A DNA stretch of 64,000 bases from Thioclava indica (GTDB lineage: Bacteria; Pseudomonadota; Alphaproteobacteria; Rhodobacterales; Rhodobacteraceae), in contig NZ_AUNB01000011.1 in NCBI RefSeq assembly GCF_000714545.1, forward strand, positions 1 through 64,000. The letters are read 5' to 3'. Shown here one piece after another: positions 17,351-26,962 of the stretch. The position numbers and the translations under genes are program-made. A model generated the notes under the pieces. The model was given only the letters and a program-made list of their open reading frames with translations, was not told the DNA's origin and searched no databases. Positions within the stretch are counted from its first letter, which is position 1; every line of letters begins with the position of its first letter.

Positions 17351-18046
17351 CTATTCAAACCGCTTCCAGATCGCGTTTTCGCCGATTTTAGCGACGAAAG
17401 CGGCGTGTGCTTCGGCTTCTTCGGCGCTAAGCAGGGGCGGTAAGGGCGTGGGGCGCGGTTGCGGACGCCAGTTGCTAGTTTGAGCGCCTTTGTCCTTGTT
17501 ATCGCTGGCAAGTTGCAGGCCAAAGCCAGGCTGGCGACCACCGATCAGTTCAAGATAGACCTCGGCCAAAATTTCACTATCAAGCAATGCGCCGTGCAGC
17601 GTACGCGACGAATTGTCGATATTGAAACGCCGACACAGCGCATCAAGCGAAGCGGGCGAACCGGGAAATTTGCGCCGCGCGATGGCCAGCGTATCAAGCG
17701 CGCGCTCGTTCGCGATCAGCTCCATCTTTGCCCAGCTTAGCTCGGCGTTGAGGAATTTCATGTCAAATTTGGCGTTATGGATAACCAATTTTGATTCCGG
17801 GCCGATGAAATTAAGGAAATCTAATCCGATCTCGGCAAACCTGGGTTTGTCGGACAGGAAGTCATCACCCAGCCCGTGCACCTCGAACGCCGATTGCGGC
17901 ATCTTGCGCTCGGGGTTGATGTATTGGTGATAGGTGCGGCCCGTCGGCATGTGGTTGAACAGCTCAATCGCGCCGATCTCGACAATGCGGTCGCCTTCAC
18001 CCGGCTCAAAACCCGTGGTTTCGGTATCGAGAACGATTTCACGCAT
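17351..18046 (-). CDS. dnaQ: DNA polymerase III epsilon subunit
   Basis: 231 residues. The 3'-5' proofreading exonuclease of the replicative polymerase. DEDDh motifs are visible: VLDTETTGFEPGEGDRIVEIGAIEL (Exo I), LVIHNAKFDMKFLNAEL (Exo II) and HGALLDSEILAEVYLEL (Exo III). A proline-rich linker (about residues 190-205) leads to a short C-terminal tail that would bind the alpha subunit. The ATG at 18046 overlaps the coaE stop by eight bases. Last gene of maf-aroE-coaE-dnaQ. Confidence 0.96.
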   Translation of the reverse strand: MREIVLDTETTGFEPGEGDRIVEIGAIELFNHMPTGRTYHQYINPERKMPQSAFEVHGLGDDFLSDKPRFAEIGLDFLNFIGPESKLVIHNAKFDMKFLNAELSWAKMELIANERALDTLAIARRKFPGSPASLDALCRRFNIDNSSRTLHGALLDSEILAEVYLELIGGRQPGFGLQLASDNKDKGAQTSNWRPQPRPTPLPPLLSAEEAEAHAAFVAKIGENAIWKRFE

Positions 18047-18638
18047 CGCGGGTCTCCCTGATCTGCGCAATCAGGTGTCGCACATCTGCGTGGGTTTGCT
18101 CAAGACTTTGGGTTTCGATGACATAGGTGGCGCGCGCGCGTTTTTGCGCATCGGGCATCTGGCGGGAAAGAATGAGATCAAGCTGAGCGTCGGTTATACC
18201 GGGGCGATCCAGAACACGAGCGCGTTGAATCTCGGGCGGGGCAGTGACCACAAGCGTTGCATCGCAGGCTTGATCGGCCCCGGTTTCAAACAAAAGCGGG
18301 ATGTCGAGTAGGATCAGATCCGCGTTGGGATGGGCTGCAACAAAGGCCTTGCGCGATTGCGTCGTCAGCGGATGAACGATGGATTCAAGGCGGTTTAGAG
18401 CCTGTTTGTCTTGTGCAAGGCGCGTTTTGAGCACGTCGCGGCTTACTGCACCGTCACGAATTGCTTCGGGAAAGACTGCGGCGATTGGGGCGACGGCCGC
18501 TCCGTCTTTGGCGTAAAGATCATGCACGCAGGCGTCGGCATCCCAAACCGGCACGCCCTCTGCGGCGAACATCGCGGCGGTTGTGGATTTACCCATGCCG
18601 ATCGAGCCCGTTAGGCCAAGCAAGAAGGGCCTAGTCAT
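18039..18638 (-). CDS. coaE: dephospho-CoA kinase
   Basis: 199 residues. It phosphorylates dephospho-CoA in the last step of coenzyme A synthesis. The P-loop FLLGLTGSIGMGKST is at residues 5-19, followed by VPVWDADACVHDLY, typical of CoaE. Its start codon overlaps the aroE stop (ATGA), and its 3' end overlaps dnaQ, so the four-gene operon is tightly coupled. Confidence 0.96.
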   Translation of the reverse strand: MTRPFLLGLTGSIGMGKSTTAAMFAAEGVPVWDADACVHDLYAKDGAAVAPIAAVFPEAIRDGAVSRDVLKTRLAQDKQALNRLESIVHPLTTQSRKAFVAAHPNADLILLDIPLLFETGADQACDATLVVTAPPEIQRARVLDRPGITDAQLDLILSRQMPDAQKRARATYVIETQSLEQTHADVRHLIAQIRETRDA

Positions 18639-19474
18639 GCGTTCAAGACCGCTTCGCGCAACCCGTCGGTGACTTCGGGTCGATGGCCGAACCAGCGCTC
18701 AAAACCGGGCACCGCCTGATGGAGCAACATGCCCAATCCATCGACGATGGTACACCCGGCATCTTCCGCCTCTGTCAGGAACTTCGTTTTCAGTGGCGTA
18801 TAAACAAGATCGCAACAGGTCGCGCCGGGGGTGAGGGCATCGAGTGGCACGCGAAATTCTTGTTTTCCGGTCATGCCAAGCGAAGTCGTGTTGACGATAG
18901 TCGTCGCGCCCTCAATCATATTACCGGCCTGCACCCAATCGTAAACGACGATGCGCGCACCAAATTCGGCACGCAGGGCATCAGCGCGCGCGCGGGTGCG
19001 GTTTGAAATGCGGATTTCAGGGGCGCCAGTTTCCAAAAGAGACGCCACGATAGCACGCGCAGCGCCACCCGCACCGAACACGGCTGCTGACCCGCTGCTT
19101 GCATTCCAACCCGGCGCATATTGCTTAAGGTTGGAGATAAATCCGTAACCGTCTGTATTATCGGCATGAATTTTACCGTCTTGGCGGAAGATCAGCGTAT
19201 TCGCAGCGCCGATAAGCGCGGCACGGTCTGAAATCACATCGGCTATTTCAAGCGCGCGGATCTTATGCGGGATCGTCACGTTCACGCCAACGAAACCCGC
19301 CTTTGGCAGGGTGCGCAGGACGGTTTCAAGATCATCGGGTGCGACGTCTAGGGGCACATAATGACCGCGAACGCCGTATTGCTGAAACCAATGACGGAAC
19401 AGGGCTGGCGAGCGCGAATGCGCGATGGGCGAGCCGATCACGCCTGCAATCGGTATTCTGGGATGATCGCTCAT
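18635..19474 (-). CDS. aroE: shikimate 5-dehydrogenase
   Basis: 279 residues. It reduces 3-dehydroshikimate with NADPH in aromatic amino acid synthesis. [20 protein letters not shown] at the N-terminus and the catalytic lysine in GVNVTIPHK fit the substrate domain; [15 protein letters not shown] is the NADPH-binding loop. The ATG at 19474 overlaps the maf stop. A longer N-terminus from 19705 would be arginine-rich and overlap maf, so it is rejected. Confidence 0.96.
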   Translation of the reverse strand: MSDHPRIPIAGVIGSPIAHSRSPALFRHWFQQYGVRGHYVPLDVAPDDLETVLRTLPKAGFVGVNVTIPHKIRALEIADVISDRAALIGAANTLIFRQDGKIHADNTDGYGFISNLKQYAPGWNASSGSAAVFGAGGAARAIVASLLETGAPEIRISNRTRARADALRAEFGARIVVYDWVQAGNMIEGATTIVNTTSLGMTGKQEFRVPLDALTPGATCCDLVYTPLKTKFLTEAEDAGCTIVDGLGMLLHQAVPGFERWFGHRPEVTDGLREAVLNA

Positions 19475-20064
19475 GTGCTCAGCTCTCCTCGTGCGCGTAG
19501 CCAGTTGAGAAATTCCATTAAGGGTAGTCCCAGAACAGCAAAATAGTCGCCTTCGACGCGAGAGAAAAGCCGCACGCCTTCTTCTTCGAGTTTGTAGCAT
19601 CCGACCGCATGACGGATGCTGTCCCAATTGCGCGTAACATAGGCGTCGATGAACGGCTCGGTAAGCGGGTGCATAGTGAGGCGCACCTCTGCGACATGGC
19701 GCCAAAGCGGCTTGCCATCCCGGATCGCGACCAAGGCAGATAGCAGCTTGTGAGTCTGACCCGACAGCGCACGCAGCTGAGCGCGAGCGTCATCCGGTGT
19801 TTCAGGCTTGGCAAATATCTCACCTTTAAGGTCAAGCACTTGATCGGCGCCAAGGACGAGTTTTCCGGGCGCTTTGCCAGAGATCTTGGCCGCTTTCATT
19901 TCCGCCAGAAGGTCCGCAACGTCACGCGGATGCGCCGCCTCGGCTTGCAAGCCGTGACGGATCGCGTCTTCGTCAATACGGGCGGGTAATGCTGTGACAT
20001 CCAGTCCGGCGTTGCGCAAAAGCTGCGCGCGGATCTCGGAAGCGGAGGCGAGGAGGATGTTCAT
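19471..20064 (-). CDS. maf: Maf-family nucleoside triphosphate pyrophosphatase
   Basis: 197 residues. Hydrolyses modified or canonical nucleoside triphosphates to monophosphates as a housekeeping activity; the family was first linked to septum formation. The signature [20 protein letters not shown] opens the protein, with [20 protein letters not shown] and SVRH-like [14 protein letters not shown] further on. The ATG at 20064 precedes this signature directly. A perfect DnaA box lies six bases upstream, at the edge of the putative origin. Confidence 0.93.
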   Translation of the reverse strand: MNILLASASEIRAQLLRNAGLDVTALPARIDEDAIRHGLQAEAAHPRDVADLLAEMKAAKISGKAPGKLVLGADQVLDLKGEIFAKPETPDDARAQLRALSGQTHKLLSALVAIRDGKPLWRHVAEVRLTMHPLTEPFIDAYVTRNWDSIRHAVGCYKLEEEGVRLFSRVEGDYFAVLGLPLMEFLNWLRARGELST

Positions 20065-20069
20065 AGCTG

Positions 20070-20078
20070 TGTGGATAA
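20070..20078 (-). promoter_or_regulatory. DnaA box, perfect
   Basis: TGTGGATAA on the plus strand, TTATCCACA on the minus strand: a perfect consensus site at the left edge of the putative origin. Confidence 0.75.
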
Positions 20079-20241
20079 CCCGATGTAGAACCCTAGGGAT
20101 GGATCTGGGCATAACTGGCTTTGATGGATTTCTCCACCATCTCGTGGCGTTCCACGGTTGATCCACGAAAGTTGTCCACCTGTGGAACCCAAGATCGCGG
20201 GGATGTGCGCAAACGCCGCGACTGTGGTTTCATCCCAAGAG

Positions 20242-20250
20242 TTATCCACA
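20242..20250 (+). promoter_or_regulatory. DnaA box, perfect
   Basis: TTATCCACA, a perfect match to the consensus, directly left of the AT-rich stretch of the putative origin. Confidence 0.8.
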
Positions 20251-20260
20251 GAAACGCTTG

Positions 20261-20313
20261 TAAGATATATCATTAATATTTAACTATATCATATAGTTAC
20301 GTTTTTCTTGCTA
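20261..20313. other. AT-rich candidate unwinding element
   Basis: About 53 bases that are almost entirely A/T, in a GC-rich genome, lying between the perfect DnaA box at 20242 and the right cluster of DnaA boxes. It fits a duplex unwinding element, inferred from composition and position only. Confidence 0.5.
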
Positions 20314-20348
20314 AGAATTACGCAGAGACTTATCCCATCAGGATCAGC

Positions 20349-20357
20349 TGTGGAAAA
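20349..20357 (-). promoter_or_regulatory. DnaA box, one mismatch
   Basis: TGTGGAAAA, which is TTTTCCACA on the minus strand: one mismatch to the consensus. Confidence 0.6.
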
Positions 20358-20361
20358 CCCC

Positions 20362-20376
20362 TTAACAAACTGTTAA
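20362..20376. promoter_or_regulatory. CtrA-type site in the putative origin
   Basis: TTAACAAACTGTTAA, a perfect TTAA-N7-TTAA. Its right half overlaps the DnaA box at 20374-20382, so binding of the two proteins would be mutually exclusive. This resembles the arrangement known from the Caulobacter origin, where CtrA represses initiation. It may also affect hemJ transcription. Confidence 0.6.
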
Positions 20377-20382
20377 TCCACA
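20374..20382 (+). promoter_or_regulatory. DnaA box, one mismatch, overlapping the CtrA site
   Basis: TAATCCACA, one mismatch to TTATCCACA. It shares three bases with the CtrA-type site. Confidence 0.6.
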
Positions 20383-20464
20383 TAGTCCACAGGGCCTACA
20401 TCATCATCATCTTTTCAATATCTATATTTATTTATTAAGAAGAGACCTGTGACCTGGAGGTAAA

Positions 20465-20929
20465 ATGACCGATTTCCTGAGCAACTGGTATCCGTGGATC
20501 AAGGCTTTGCATGTGATGTCTATCATCACTTGGATGGCAGGTCTGTTCTATCTACCAAGACTGTATGTCTATCATGTTGAAGGGCTGAAGAAGCAGGGCG
20601 TCGTGCATGGCTCTGACATGGATAAGCTATTTCAGCACCAAGAGCGCCTGTTGCTTAAGGCGATTATGAACCCCTCGATGATTGCGAGCTGGCTGTTTGG
20701 GCTGATGTTGGTTTTCACGCCGGGGATCGTGGATTGGTCAAGTATCTGGCCTTGGACCAAGGCGGCGGCCGTGCTGGGGATGACGTGGTTTCACATGTGG
20801 TGCGCCAAAGAGCGCAAAGCGCTTGCGAGCGGCAGTAGCGTGAAAACCGGGCGGCAATACCGGATGATGAACGAGGTGCCGACGGTGTTTATGATCGTGA
20901 TCGTGCTGTCGGTGATCGTGAAATTCTAA
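20465..20929 (+). CDS. hemJ: protoporphyrinogen oxidase HemJ
   Basis: 154 residues with four transmembrane segments. It oxidises protoporphyrinogen IX to protoporphyrin IX in the inner membrane. The conserved opening WIKALHVMSIITWMAGLFYLPRLYVYH, including the histidine of LHV and the RLYVYH motif, and the end MMNEVPTVFMIVIVLSVIVKF are characteristic of HemJ. A good GGAGG precedes the ATG. It lies immediately right of the putative origin, and its promoter must lie within that region. Confidence 0.93.
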   Translation: MTDFLSNWYPWIKALHVMSIITWMAGLFYLPRLYVYHVEGLKKQGVVHGSDMDKLFQHQERLLLKAIMNPSMIASWLFGLMLVFTPGIVDWSSIWPWTKAAAVLGMTWFHMWCAKERKALASGSSVKTGRQYRMMNEVPTVFMIVIVLSVIVKF

Positions 20930-20935
20930 GTTTCA

Positions 20936-20964
20936 TTGACTTTGGATGGGCTGGGGCGTATCTG
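20936..20964 (+). promoter_or_regulatory. candidate promoter for rho
   Basis: TTGACT, 17 bases, TATCTG. It would give rho a 5' leader of roughly 95 bases. The leader also overlaps a G/C-rich inverted repeat without a T-run. Confidence 0.4.
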
Positions 20965-21065
20965 GCGAATAAGCCCCGGCCGTCCTGGTCGATTGGTTCT
21001 TCTGCATGACATGATATGAAGCCCCGCCGGTTTTGCCCTGCGTGGGTTTGCACGACAGGTGAAAT

Positions 21066-22337
21066 ATGACCGAGACCCGCCTCAATCTTTTTGATCTCAA
21101 AGCGAAAAGCCCGAAAGAGCTGTTATCGCTGGCCGAAGAATGGGACGTCGAAAACGCCTCGACGATGCGCAAGGGCGAGATGATGTTCTCGATCCTCAAA
21201 GAGCATGCCGAGGATGATTGGGTCATCGGCGGCGATGGCGTGTTGGAGGTTTTGCAAGACGGGTTTGGTTTCCTGCGCTCGACCGAGGCGAACTATCTGC
21301 CGGGCCCGGATGATATTTATGTTTCGCCCGAGATGATCCGCCAATACAGCTTGCGTACGGGGGACACCGTTGAGGGCGTGATCCGCGCACCCGGCGAGAA
21401 TGAGCGGTATTTCGCACTGACCACGGTTGAGAAAATCAACTTCGAAGAGCCGGAAAAAGCGCGTCATAAGGTGGCGTTTGACAACCTCACGCCGCTTTAT
21501 CCCGATGAGCGTTTCAAGCTGGAAATCGAAGATCCGACGATCAAAGACCGCTCGGCCCGGATCATCGATCTGGTTGCGCCGATCGGTAAAGGCCAGCGTG
21601 CGTTGATCGTGGCTCCGCCGCGCACGGGTAAAACCGTGTTGCTGCAAAATATCGCCAATTCGATCGAAACGAACCACCCGGAATGCTATTTGATCGTGCT
21701 TTTGATCGACGAGCGGCCCGAAGAGGTGACGGATATGCAGCGGTCTGTGAAAGGAGAGGTTGTGTCCTCGACCTTTGACGAACCCGCTACGCGCCACGTT
21801 GCGGTATCGGAAATGGTGATCGAAAAGGCCAAGCGTCTGGTCGAACACAAGCGCGACGTCGTGATCTTGCTTGATTCGATCACCCGACTGGGACGCGCGT
21901 TCAACACCGTTGTGCCAAGCTCGGGCAAGGTGCTGACCGGTGGTGTGGATGCAAACGCTTTGCAGCGCCCGAAACGCTTCTTTGGCGCTGCGCGGAATAT
22001 CGAAGAGGGTGGCTCTCTGACGATCATTGCGACCGCGCTGATCGATACCGGCTCGCGGATGGATGAGGTGATCTTTGAGGAATTCAAAGGTACGGGTAAC
22101 TCGGAAATCGTTTTGGATCGCAAAGTGTCTGACAAGCGCGTCTTCCCGGCAATGGATATCTTGAAATCCGGCACCCGCAAAGAAGAGCTGCTGGTTGATC
22201 AGAAAGATCTGCAAAAGACCTATCTGTTGCGGCGTATTCTGAACCCGATGGGCACCACGGATGCGGTTGAGTTCCTGGTTTCGAAACTCAAGCAGACCAA
22301 AACCAATTCCGAATTCTTCGACTCGATGAACGGCTGA
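21066..22337 (+). CDS. rho: transcription termination factor Rho
   Basis: 423 residues, the usual length. A hexameric RNA-dependent ATPase helicase that ends transcription. The N-terminal helical domain ([20 protein letters not shown]) and RNA-binding fold ([15 protein letters not shown]) are followed by the ATPase core with Walker [12 protein letters not shown] (about residue 180), the Q-loop region and Walker [18 protein letters not shown]. It is typical of the alphaproteobacterial origin neighbourhood hemJ-rho-mnmE. Confidence 0.98.
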   Translation: MTETRLNLFDLKAKSPKELLSLAEEWDVENASTMRKGEMMFSILKEHAEDDWVIGGDGVLEVLQDGFGFLRSTEANYLPGPDDIYVSPEMIRQYSLRTGDTVEGVIRAPGENERYFALTTVEKINFEEPEKARHKVAFDNLTPLYPDERFKLEIEDPTIKDRSARIIDLVAPIGKGQRALIVAPPRTGKTVLLQNIANSIETNHPECYLIVLLIDERPEEVTDMQRSVKGEVVSSTFDEPATRHVAVSEMVIEKAKRLVEHKRDVVILLDSITRLGRAFNTVVPSSGKVLTGGVDANALQRPKRFFGAARNIEEGGSLTIIATALIDTGSRMDEVIFEEFKGTGNSEIVLDRKVSDKRVFPAMDILKSGTRKEELLVDQKDLQKTYLLRRILNPMGTTDAVEFLVSKLKQTKTNSEFFDSMNG

Positions 22338-22370
22338 CGCTGATTTGTCGTTTTCCCTCAGGGGGTTACG

Positions 22371-23654
22371 ATGGACACGATCTTTGCTTTAGCAACCGCG
22401 CGTGGCAAGGCGGGGATTGCGGTGATCCGTATATCGGGGCCGCAAGCCTTTGCCGCAGCCAGTGCTTTGGCGGGCGATTTACCACAATCACGGGTCGCCG
22501 GCCTGCGCAAATTGCGGCTTGGCGCGGACGAATTGGACGAAGCGCTTGTGCTGTGCTTCGGGCATGGCGCGAGCTTTACCGGCGAGGATGTCGCGGAACT
22601 CCATATCCATGGAGCGATTGCGACGGTTAGCGCGGTGCTAGACGCATTGGGTCAACAACCGGGTTTGCGTTTGGCCGAGCCGGGTGAATTTACCAGACGG
22701 GCTATGGAAAACGAGCGGCTTGATTTGTCGCAGGTCGAAGGTCTGTCCGACCTGATTGAGGCGGAAACCGAGGCGCAGCGTAAGCAAGCGTTGAAAGTGC
22801 TGTCTGGTGCGGTCGGGGATTGCGTCGAGGCTTGGCGTTCGGATCTGGTGCGGGCGGCGGCCTTGATCGAGGCGACGATTGATTTCGCGGATGAAGAAGT
22901 GCCCGTAGATGTCGCGCCGGAAGTCACAGCGTTGATTGATCGGGTGGCTGCTGGGCTTAGCGATGAGTTGCGTCGCATCGATGCGGCAGAGCGGGTTCGC
23001 GAGGGGTTTGAGGTTGCCATTGTCGGGCGCCCGAACGCAGGAAAATCGACGCTTTTGAACGCTTTGGCCGGTCGTGAGGCGGCGATTACCTCAGAAATCG
23101 CGGGCACCACGCGCGATGTGATCGAGTTGCGGATGGATATCGCGGGTTTGGCGGTGACGTTGCTTGATACTGCGGGGCTGCGCGAAACCGAGGATACCGT
23201 TGAGGCGATTGGCGTCGCGCGCGCGTTGCAGCGCGCAGGCCAATCCGACTTACGGGTGTTCCTGTTGGACGGAGGCGAGGTGCCGCTGATTGCGCCGGAA
23301 CCTGATGATATCATCGTTCATGGCAAGGCCGATCTTGGTTCCGTAGAGGGGTTCGCGGTGTCGGGAAAGACGGGGCTTGGTCTTGATCGTTTGATTGCGG
23401 AAATAGCCGAGCGACTGTCAGAGCGGGCAGCAGGTGCTGGCATAATGACGCGCGAACGCCACCGTCATGGGATTCGCGTTGCATTTGAGGCTTTGGAATC
23501 GGCGCGAGATGAGGTATTGCGCGGGTCTGAACGCAGTGAGTTGGCGGCGGAATCACTCCGACAAGCTGTATGGGCGTTGGAATCTTTGCTTGGCCGCGTG
23601 GATGTCGAGCATCTTCTGGATGAGATATTCTCCAGTTTCTGCATCGGAAAGTAG
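22371..23654 (+). CDS. mnmE: tRNA modification GTPase MnmE
   Basis: 427 residues. With MnmG it installs carboxymethylaminomethyl groups on wobble uridine 34 of certain tRNAs. It has the N-terminal folate-binding domain (residues 1-117), a helical domain interrupted by the G domain ([16 protein letters not shown] near residue 220, [21 protein letters not shown]), and the C-terminal catalytic CIGK motif as its last four residues. It ends two bases before mnmG, so the two partner enzymes are made together. Confidence 0.97.
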   Translation: MDTIFALATARGKAGIAVIRISGPQAFAAASALAGDLPQSRVAGLRKLRLGADELDEALVLCFGHGASFTGEDVAELHIHGAIATVSAVLDALGQQPGLRLAEPGEFTRRAMENERLDLSQVEGLSDLIEAETEAQRKQALKVLSGAVGDCVEAWRSDLVRAAALIEATIDFADEEVPVDVAPEVTALIDRVAAGLSDELRRIDAAERVREGFEVAIVGRPNAGKSTLLNALAGREAAITSEIAGTTRDVIELRMDIAGLAVTLLDTAGLRETEDTVEAIGVARALQRAGQSDLRVFLLDGGEVPLIAPEPDDIIVHGKADLGSVEGFAVSGKTGLGLDRLIAEIAERLSERAAGAGIMTRERHRHGIRVAFEALESARDEVLRGSERSELAAESLRQAVWALESLLGRVDVEHLLDEIFSSFCIGK

Positions 23655-23656
23655 GA

Positions 23657-25528
23657 GTGTTTCACGTGAAACATTACGATGTCATTGTGATTGGCGGCGG
23701 ACACGCCGGAACTGAGGCGGCGCATGCGGCTGCTCGTATGGGTGTGCAATGTGCGCTGGTGACGTTGCGCGCGGATGCCCTTGGAGTGATGTCGTGCAAT
23801 CCGGCGATTGGTGGCTTGGGTAAGGGCCACTTGGTACGCGAGATTGATGCGCTGGACGGAGTGATGGGGCAGGCGGCGGATCGTGCGGGTATCCAGTTTC
23901 GCCTCCTTAATCGGCGTAAGGGTCCGGCAGTGCAGGGCCCGCGCGCTCAAGCGGATCGTGCGTTGTATAGACGCGCCATTGGTGAATTGACGGCGGCCCA
24001 GCCGAATTTAACGGTGATTGAGGGCGAGGTTGCCGATCTTATGATCAAGGGCGGACGCGTCGGAGGCGTTGTTCTAGCAGACGGTTCCGAGATCGGCGGA
24101 AATGCAGCGATCCTTACCTCTGGCACGTTCTTGAACGGCGTTATTCATATCGGCGATCAGCGTCAGCCGGGCGGTCGGATCGGGGACAAGCCGTCGCGCG
24201 CATTAGCCGAGCGCTTGAAGGCGCTGGGACTGCCGCTGGGTCGGTTGAAAACCGGAACGCCACCGCGTTTGGATGGAAAAACGATTGCTTGGGACCGGCT
24301 AGAGAGTCAGCCTGGCGATGACGACCCAACGATGTTTTCGTTCCTGAACCGCAGACCTTTCGTTCGTCAGATTTCTTGCGGGATCACGCATACGAATGAA
24401 CAAACGCATGATATTATTAGAGAAAATCTAGAGAAATCGGCGATGTACGGCGGTCACATAGAAGGCGTTGGGCCGCGCTATTGTCCTTCGATTGAGGATA
24501 AAATCGTTCGATTTTCGGATAAGACGTCACATCAGATCTTCCTTGAGCCGGAGGGGCTTGAGGACGATACGGTTTATCCAAACGGGATTTCGACTTCGCT
24601 GCCCGAGGCGGTTCAAGAGGCTTATGTTCACTCGATCTACGGGTTAGAGCAGGCACGAATTTTGCAGCCGGGCTACGCGATCGAGTATGATTATGTCGAT
24701 CCGCGCGCGCTGGATCTGACATTGCAGTTGCGCGATGTGCCGGGGCTTTATCTTGCCGGGCAGATTAACGGAACAACCGGATATGAAGAGGCCGCCGCGC
24801 AGGGGCTGGCGGCGGGTTTGAATGCAGCGTTGGCTGTGCGGGAGCAGGAGCCAGCGCATTTTAGCCGGACGAACAGCTACATTGGCGTGATGATCGATGA
24901 TTTGGTGACGCGCGGGGTGACTGAGCCCTATCGCATGTTCACCTCGCGCGCCGAGTTCAGGCTCTCGTTGCGCGCAGATAATGCCGATCAGCGGTTGACG
25001 CCCTTCGGGCTTTCGCTGGGTTGCGTTGGCGCGGCGCGTCAGGATGTGTTTGCGCGCAAGATGGAGGCCCTCGACGTCGGCCGCGCCCAGATGGAGGCGG
25101 TTGTGCTAAGCCCAACCGAGGCGCAGGCGAAGGGGTTTCGCGTTACGCAAGACGGCACGAGACGCAGTGCGCTACAGCTATTGGCGTTCCCGGATATCAC
25201 AATGGATCAGCTTCAAGACGCGATTCCGGACTTGTCGAGTATCCCGTCCGAGATTTGTGATCAGCTTGCCAAGGACGCGCTTTACGCCAATTACACGGCC
25301 CGGCAAGAACGGGATGCTGCCCTGATCAAGCGCGATGAAGGTTGGCTTCTACCGGCGGATTTCGATTACGGGGCACTTGTTGGGCTTTCGAATGAGCTAA
25401 AGCTAAAGCTGCAAGCGGCGCGGCCTCAGACGTTGGGGCAGGCGGCGCGGGTTGATGGGGTGACGCCAGCGGCTTTGACGCTTTTGCTAGCCAAGCTTCG
25501 CCAGAGCAAAAAGGACAAGATCGCATGA
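23657..25528 (+). CDS. mnmG: tRNA uridine-5-carboxymethylaminomethyl modification enzyme MnmG
   Basis: 623 residues, FAD-dependent partner of MnmE. The N-terminal FAD motif [22 protein letters not shown] and the family motifs [23 protein letters not shown] and [18 protein letters not shown] are complete. The first residues MFHVKH are encoded by a parS palindrome. I keep the GTG at 23657, the position matching homologues; a GTG at 23666 sits eight bases after AGGAG and may be the true start, giving MKHYDVIV. Its stop overlaps the rsmG start (ATGA). Confidence 0.96.
   Translation: MFHVKHYDVIVIGGGHAGTEAAHAAARMGVQCALVTLRADALGVMSCNPAIGGLGKGHLVREIDALDGVMGQAADRAGIQFRLLNRRKGPAVQGPRAQADRALYRRAIGELTAAQPNLTVIEGEVADLMIKGGRVGGVVLADGSEIGGNAAILTSGTFLNGVIHIGDQRQPGGRIGDKPSRALAERLKALGLPLGRLKTGTPPRLDGKTIAWDRLESQPGDDDPTMFSFLNRRPFVRQISCGITHTNEQTHDIIRENLEKSAMYGGHIEGVGPRYCPSIEDKIVRFSDKTSHQIFLEPEGLEDDTVYPNGISTSLPEAVQEAYVHSIYGLEQARILQPGYAIEYDYVDPRALDLTLQLRDVPGLYLAGQINGTTGYEEAAAQGLAAGLNAALAVREQEPAHFSRTNSYIGVMIDDLVTRGVTEPYRMFTSRAEFRLSLRADNADQRLTPFGLSLGCVGAARQDVFARKMEALDVGRAQMEAVVLSPTEAQAKGFRVTQDGTRRSALQLLAFPDITMDQLQDAIPDLSSIPSEICDQLAKDALYANYTARQERDAALIKRDEGWLLPADFDYGALVGLSNELKLKLQAARPQTLGQAARVDGVTPAALTLLLAKLRQSKKDKIA
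23658..23673. promoter_or_regulatory. parS centromere site inside mnmG
   Basis: TGTTTCACGTGAAACA, a perfect 16-base palindrome identical to the parS consensus bound by ParB. It overlaps the mnmG start region and is read there as FHVKH. Confidence 0.9.
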
Positions 25529-26151
25529 GCAATGCGTCCGCGCAGTTTCAGGCGGATTTTGATGTTTCACGTGAAACATTGGAGCACCTCCAGACGCTCG
25601 AGGTATTGTTGAGGAAATGGAACAAGGCGATCAATTTGGTTTCCGCGGCAACCCTGTCAGAGGTCTGGACGCGCCATTTTGCCGATTCGGCCCAGATTTT
25701 TGCGTTGGCGCCGGAAAATACGCTGCACTGGGCTGATTTGGGCTCAGGTGCGGGGTTTCCGGGCTTGGTGATCGCGATTCTTGCGAAGGAAAAGCAACCT
25801 GATCTGGCGGTTACCCTTGTCGAATCGGATCACCGCAAGTCGGCGTTTCTACTTACCGCCGTCCGAGAGCTCGGACTTAAGGCCGATGTGATAGCTGAGA
25901 GAATCGAGGAAACAGAAAACCTTGACTGTGATGTTCTGAGCGCACGCGCATTGGCACCACTCTCGAAATTGCTAGAGTTTTCTGGCCGTCATCTGGCTGA
26001 TCGAGGCGTTGCACTTTTCCCAAAAGGGGCGCGTTGGGAAGAAGAGGTTGCGAGTGCTCGGGAAAACTGGTCCTTTGATTTGCAGGTTTTACCAAGCCGA
26101 TCTGATCCCAGCGGCGTCATTCTGAAAATTTCCGGAGCAAAGCGTGTCTGA
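25525..26151 (+). CDS. rsmG: 16S rRNA (guanine527-N7)-methyltransferase
   Basis: 208 residues. Methylates N7 of G527 in the 530 loop of 16S rRNA. The SAM motif [20 protein letters not shown] (about residues 71-90) and [19 protein letters not shown] are characteristic. The N-terminal DVSRETLE is encoded by the second parS palindrome. It overlaps mnmG by four bases and parA by eight bases in a tightly packed operon. Confidence 0.96.
   Translation: MSNASAQFQADFDVSRETLEHLQTLEVLLRKWNKAINLVSAATLSEVWTRHFADSAQIFALAPENTLHWADLGSGAGFPGLVIAILAKEKQPDLAVTLVESDHRKSAFLLTAVRELGLKADVIAERIEETENLDCDVLSARALAPLSKLLEFSGRHLADRGVALFPKGARWEEEVASARENWSFDLQVLPSRSDPSGVILKISGAKRV
25563..25578. promoter_or_regulatory. parS centromere site inside rsmG
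   Basis: TGTTTCACGTGAAACA, identical to the site in mnmG but read in another frame, as VSRET. About 1.9 kb from the first site. Confidence 0.9.
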
Positions 26152-26959
26152 TCCAATTCGCGCAAGCGATCCTCGCATTATCGCCATTGCAAATCAGAAG
26201 GGCGGGGTAGGCAAGACGACCACCGCGATTAACCTTGCGGCTGCGTTGGCAGAAAAGGGCGAAAAGGTTCTGTTGATCGACCTGGATCCGCAGGGGAACG
26301 CGTCGACAGGTTTGGGGATCGAAGCCGATGATCGCGATGTCAGCACATACGAATTGCTGCTTGAAGACGCGCCGATTGCCTCGGTTATTCGCGCGACAGA
26401 TGTCGAAAATCTTTTCCTTTGTCCAGCGACGACCGACCTGTCTTCAGCGGATATGGAGCTGGTTTCAACCGAAAAACGCAGCTTCCTTTTGCATGATGCA
26501 CTACGACATACAGACATAGACCCCTATGCCTTCACCTATATATTGATTGACTGCCCGCCGTCGCTTAGCCTTTTAACGATCAATGCAATGGTTGCGGCGC
26601 ATTCGGTGCTTGTTCCGCTGCAGGCCGAATTTTTCGCGCTTGAGGGGCTTTCGCAGCTTATGTTGACGATTCGCGAGATCCGACAAAGTGCCAATCGCTC
26701 GCTACGGATCGAAGGTGTCGTTCTGACGATGTATGATGTGCGCAACAACCTGTCACAGCAGGTAGAGGCGGATGCGCGCGCGACCTTGGGCGAGGTGGTG
26801 TTTCGCACGATGATTCCGCGAAATGTGCGCGTTTCAGAGGCGCCATCTTACGCGATGTCGGTGCTAGGGTATGATAGCGCTTCGCGCGGGGCGGCTGCAT
26901 ATCGGGCGCTTGGCGAGGAATTGATTACGCGCCATCAGGCGACGAAAAAAGGGGGCTGA
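26144..26959 (+). CDS. parA: chromosome-partitioning ATPase ParA
   Basis: 271 residues. DNA-binding ATPase that moves ParB-parS complexes apart. The deviant Walker A IAIANQKGGVGKTTTAINLA lies at residues 13-32, followed by LIDLDPQGNAST and the Walker B-like YILIDCPPSLSLLT. The GTG at 26144 follows GGAG and overlaps the rsmG stop. parB follows three bases after its stop. Next to two parS sites and a putative origin, its role in chromosome segregation is clear. Confidence 0.97.
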   Translation: MSDPIRASDPRIIAIANQKGGVGKTTTAINLAAALAEKGEKVLLIDLDPQGNASTGLGIEADDRDVSTYELLLEDAPIASVIRATDVENLFLCPATTDLSSADMELVSTEKRSFLLHDALRHTDIDPYAFTYILIDCPPSLSLLTINAMVAAHSVLVPLQAEFFALEGLSQLMLTIREIRQSANRSLRIEGVVLTMYDVRNNLSQQVEADARATLGEVVFRTMIPRNVRVSEAPSYAMSVLGYDSASRGAAAYRALGEELITRHQATKKGG

Positions 26960-26962
26960 GAC

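Larger units (their letters stand above)
20065..20464. other. putative chromosomal replication origin (oriC)
   Basis: A 400-base gene-free region between divergent maf and hemJ. It contains two perfect DnaA boxes (20070-20078 minus, 20242-20250 plus), near-perfect ones at 20349-20357 and 20374-20382, and weaker ones near 20159, 20172, 20330 and 20383. An AT-rich stretch at about 20261-20313 would suit duplex unwinding. A perfect CtrA-type site overlaps a DnaA box. The neighbours (maf-aroE-coaE-dnaQ, rho, mnmE, mnmG, rsmG, parAB) are those of alphaproteobacterial origins. Exact limits are inferred. Confidence 0.75.

Noticed and set aside
20273-20283. TTAA-TAT-TTAA as a second CtrA site in the origin
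   Set aside because: The spacer is three bases rather than seven.
20942-20985. G/C-rich inverted repeat after hemJ as a terminator
   Set aside because: No T-run follows and it overlaps the likely rho promoter, so termination cannot be supported.
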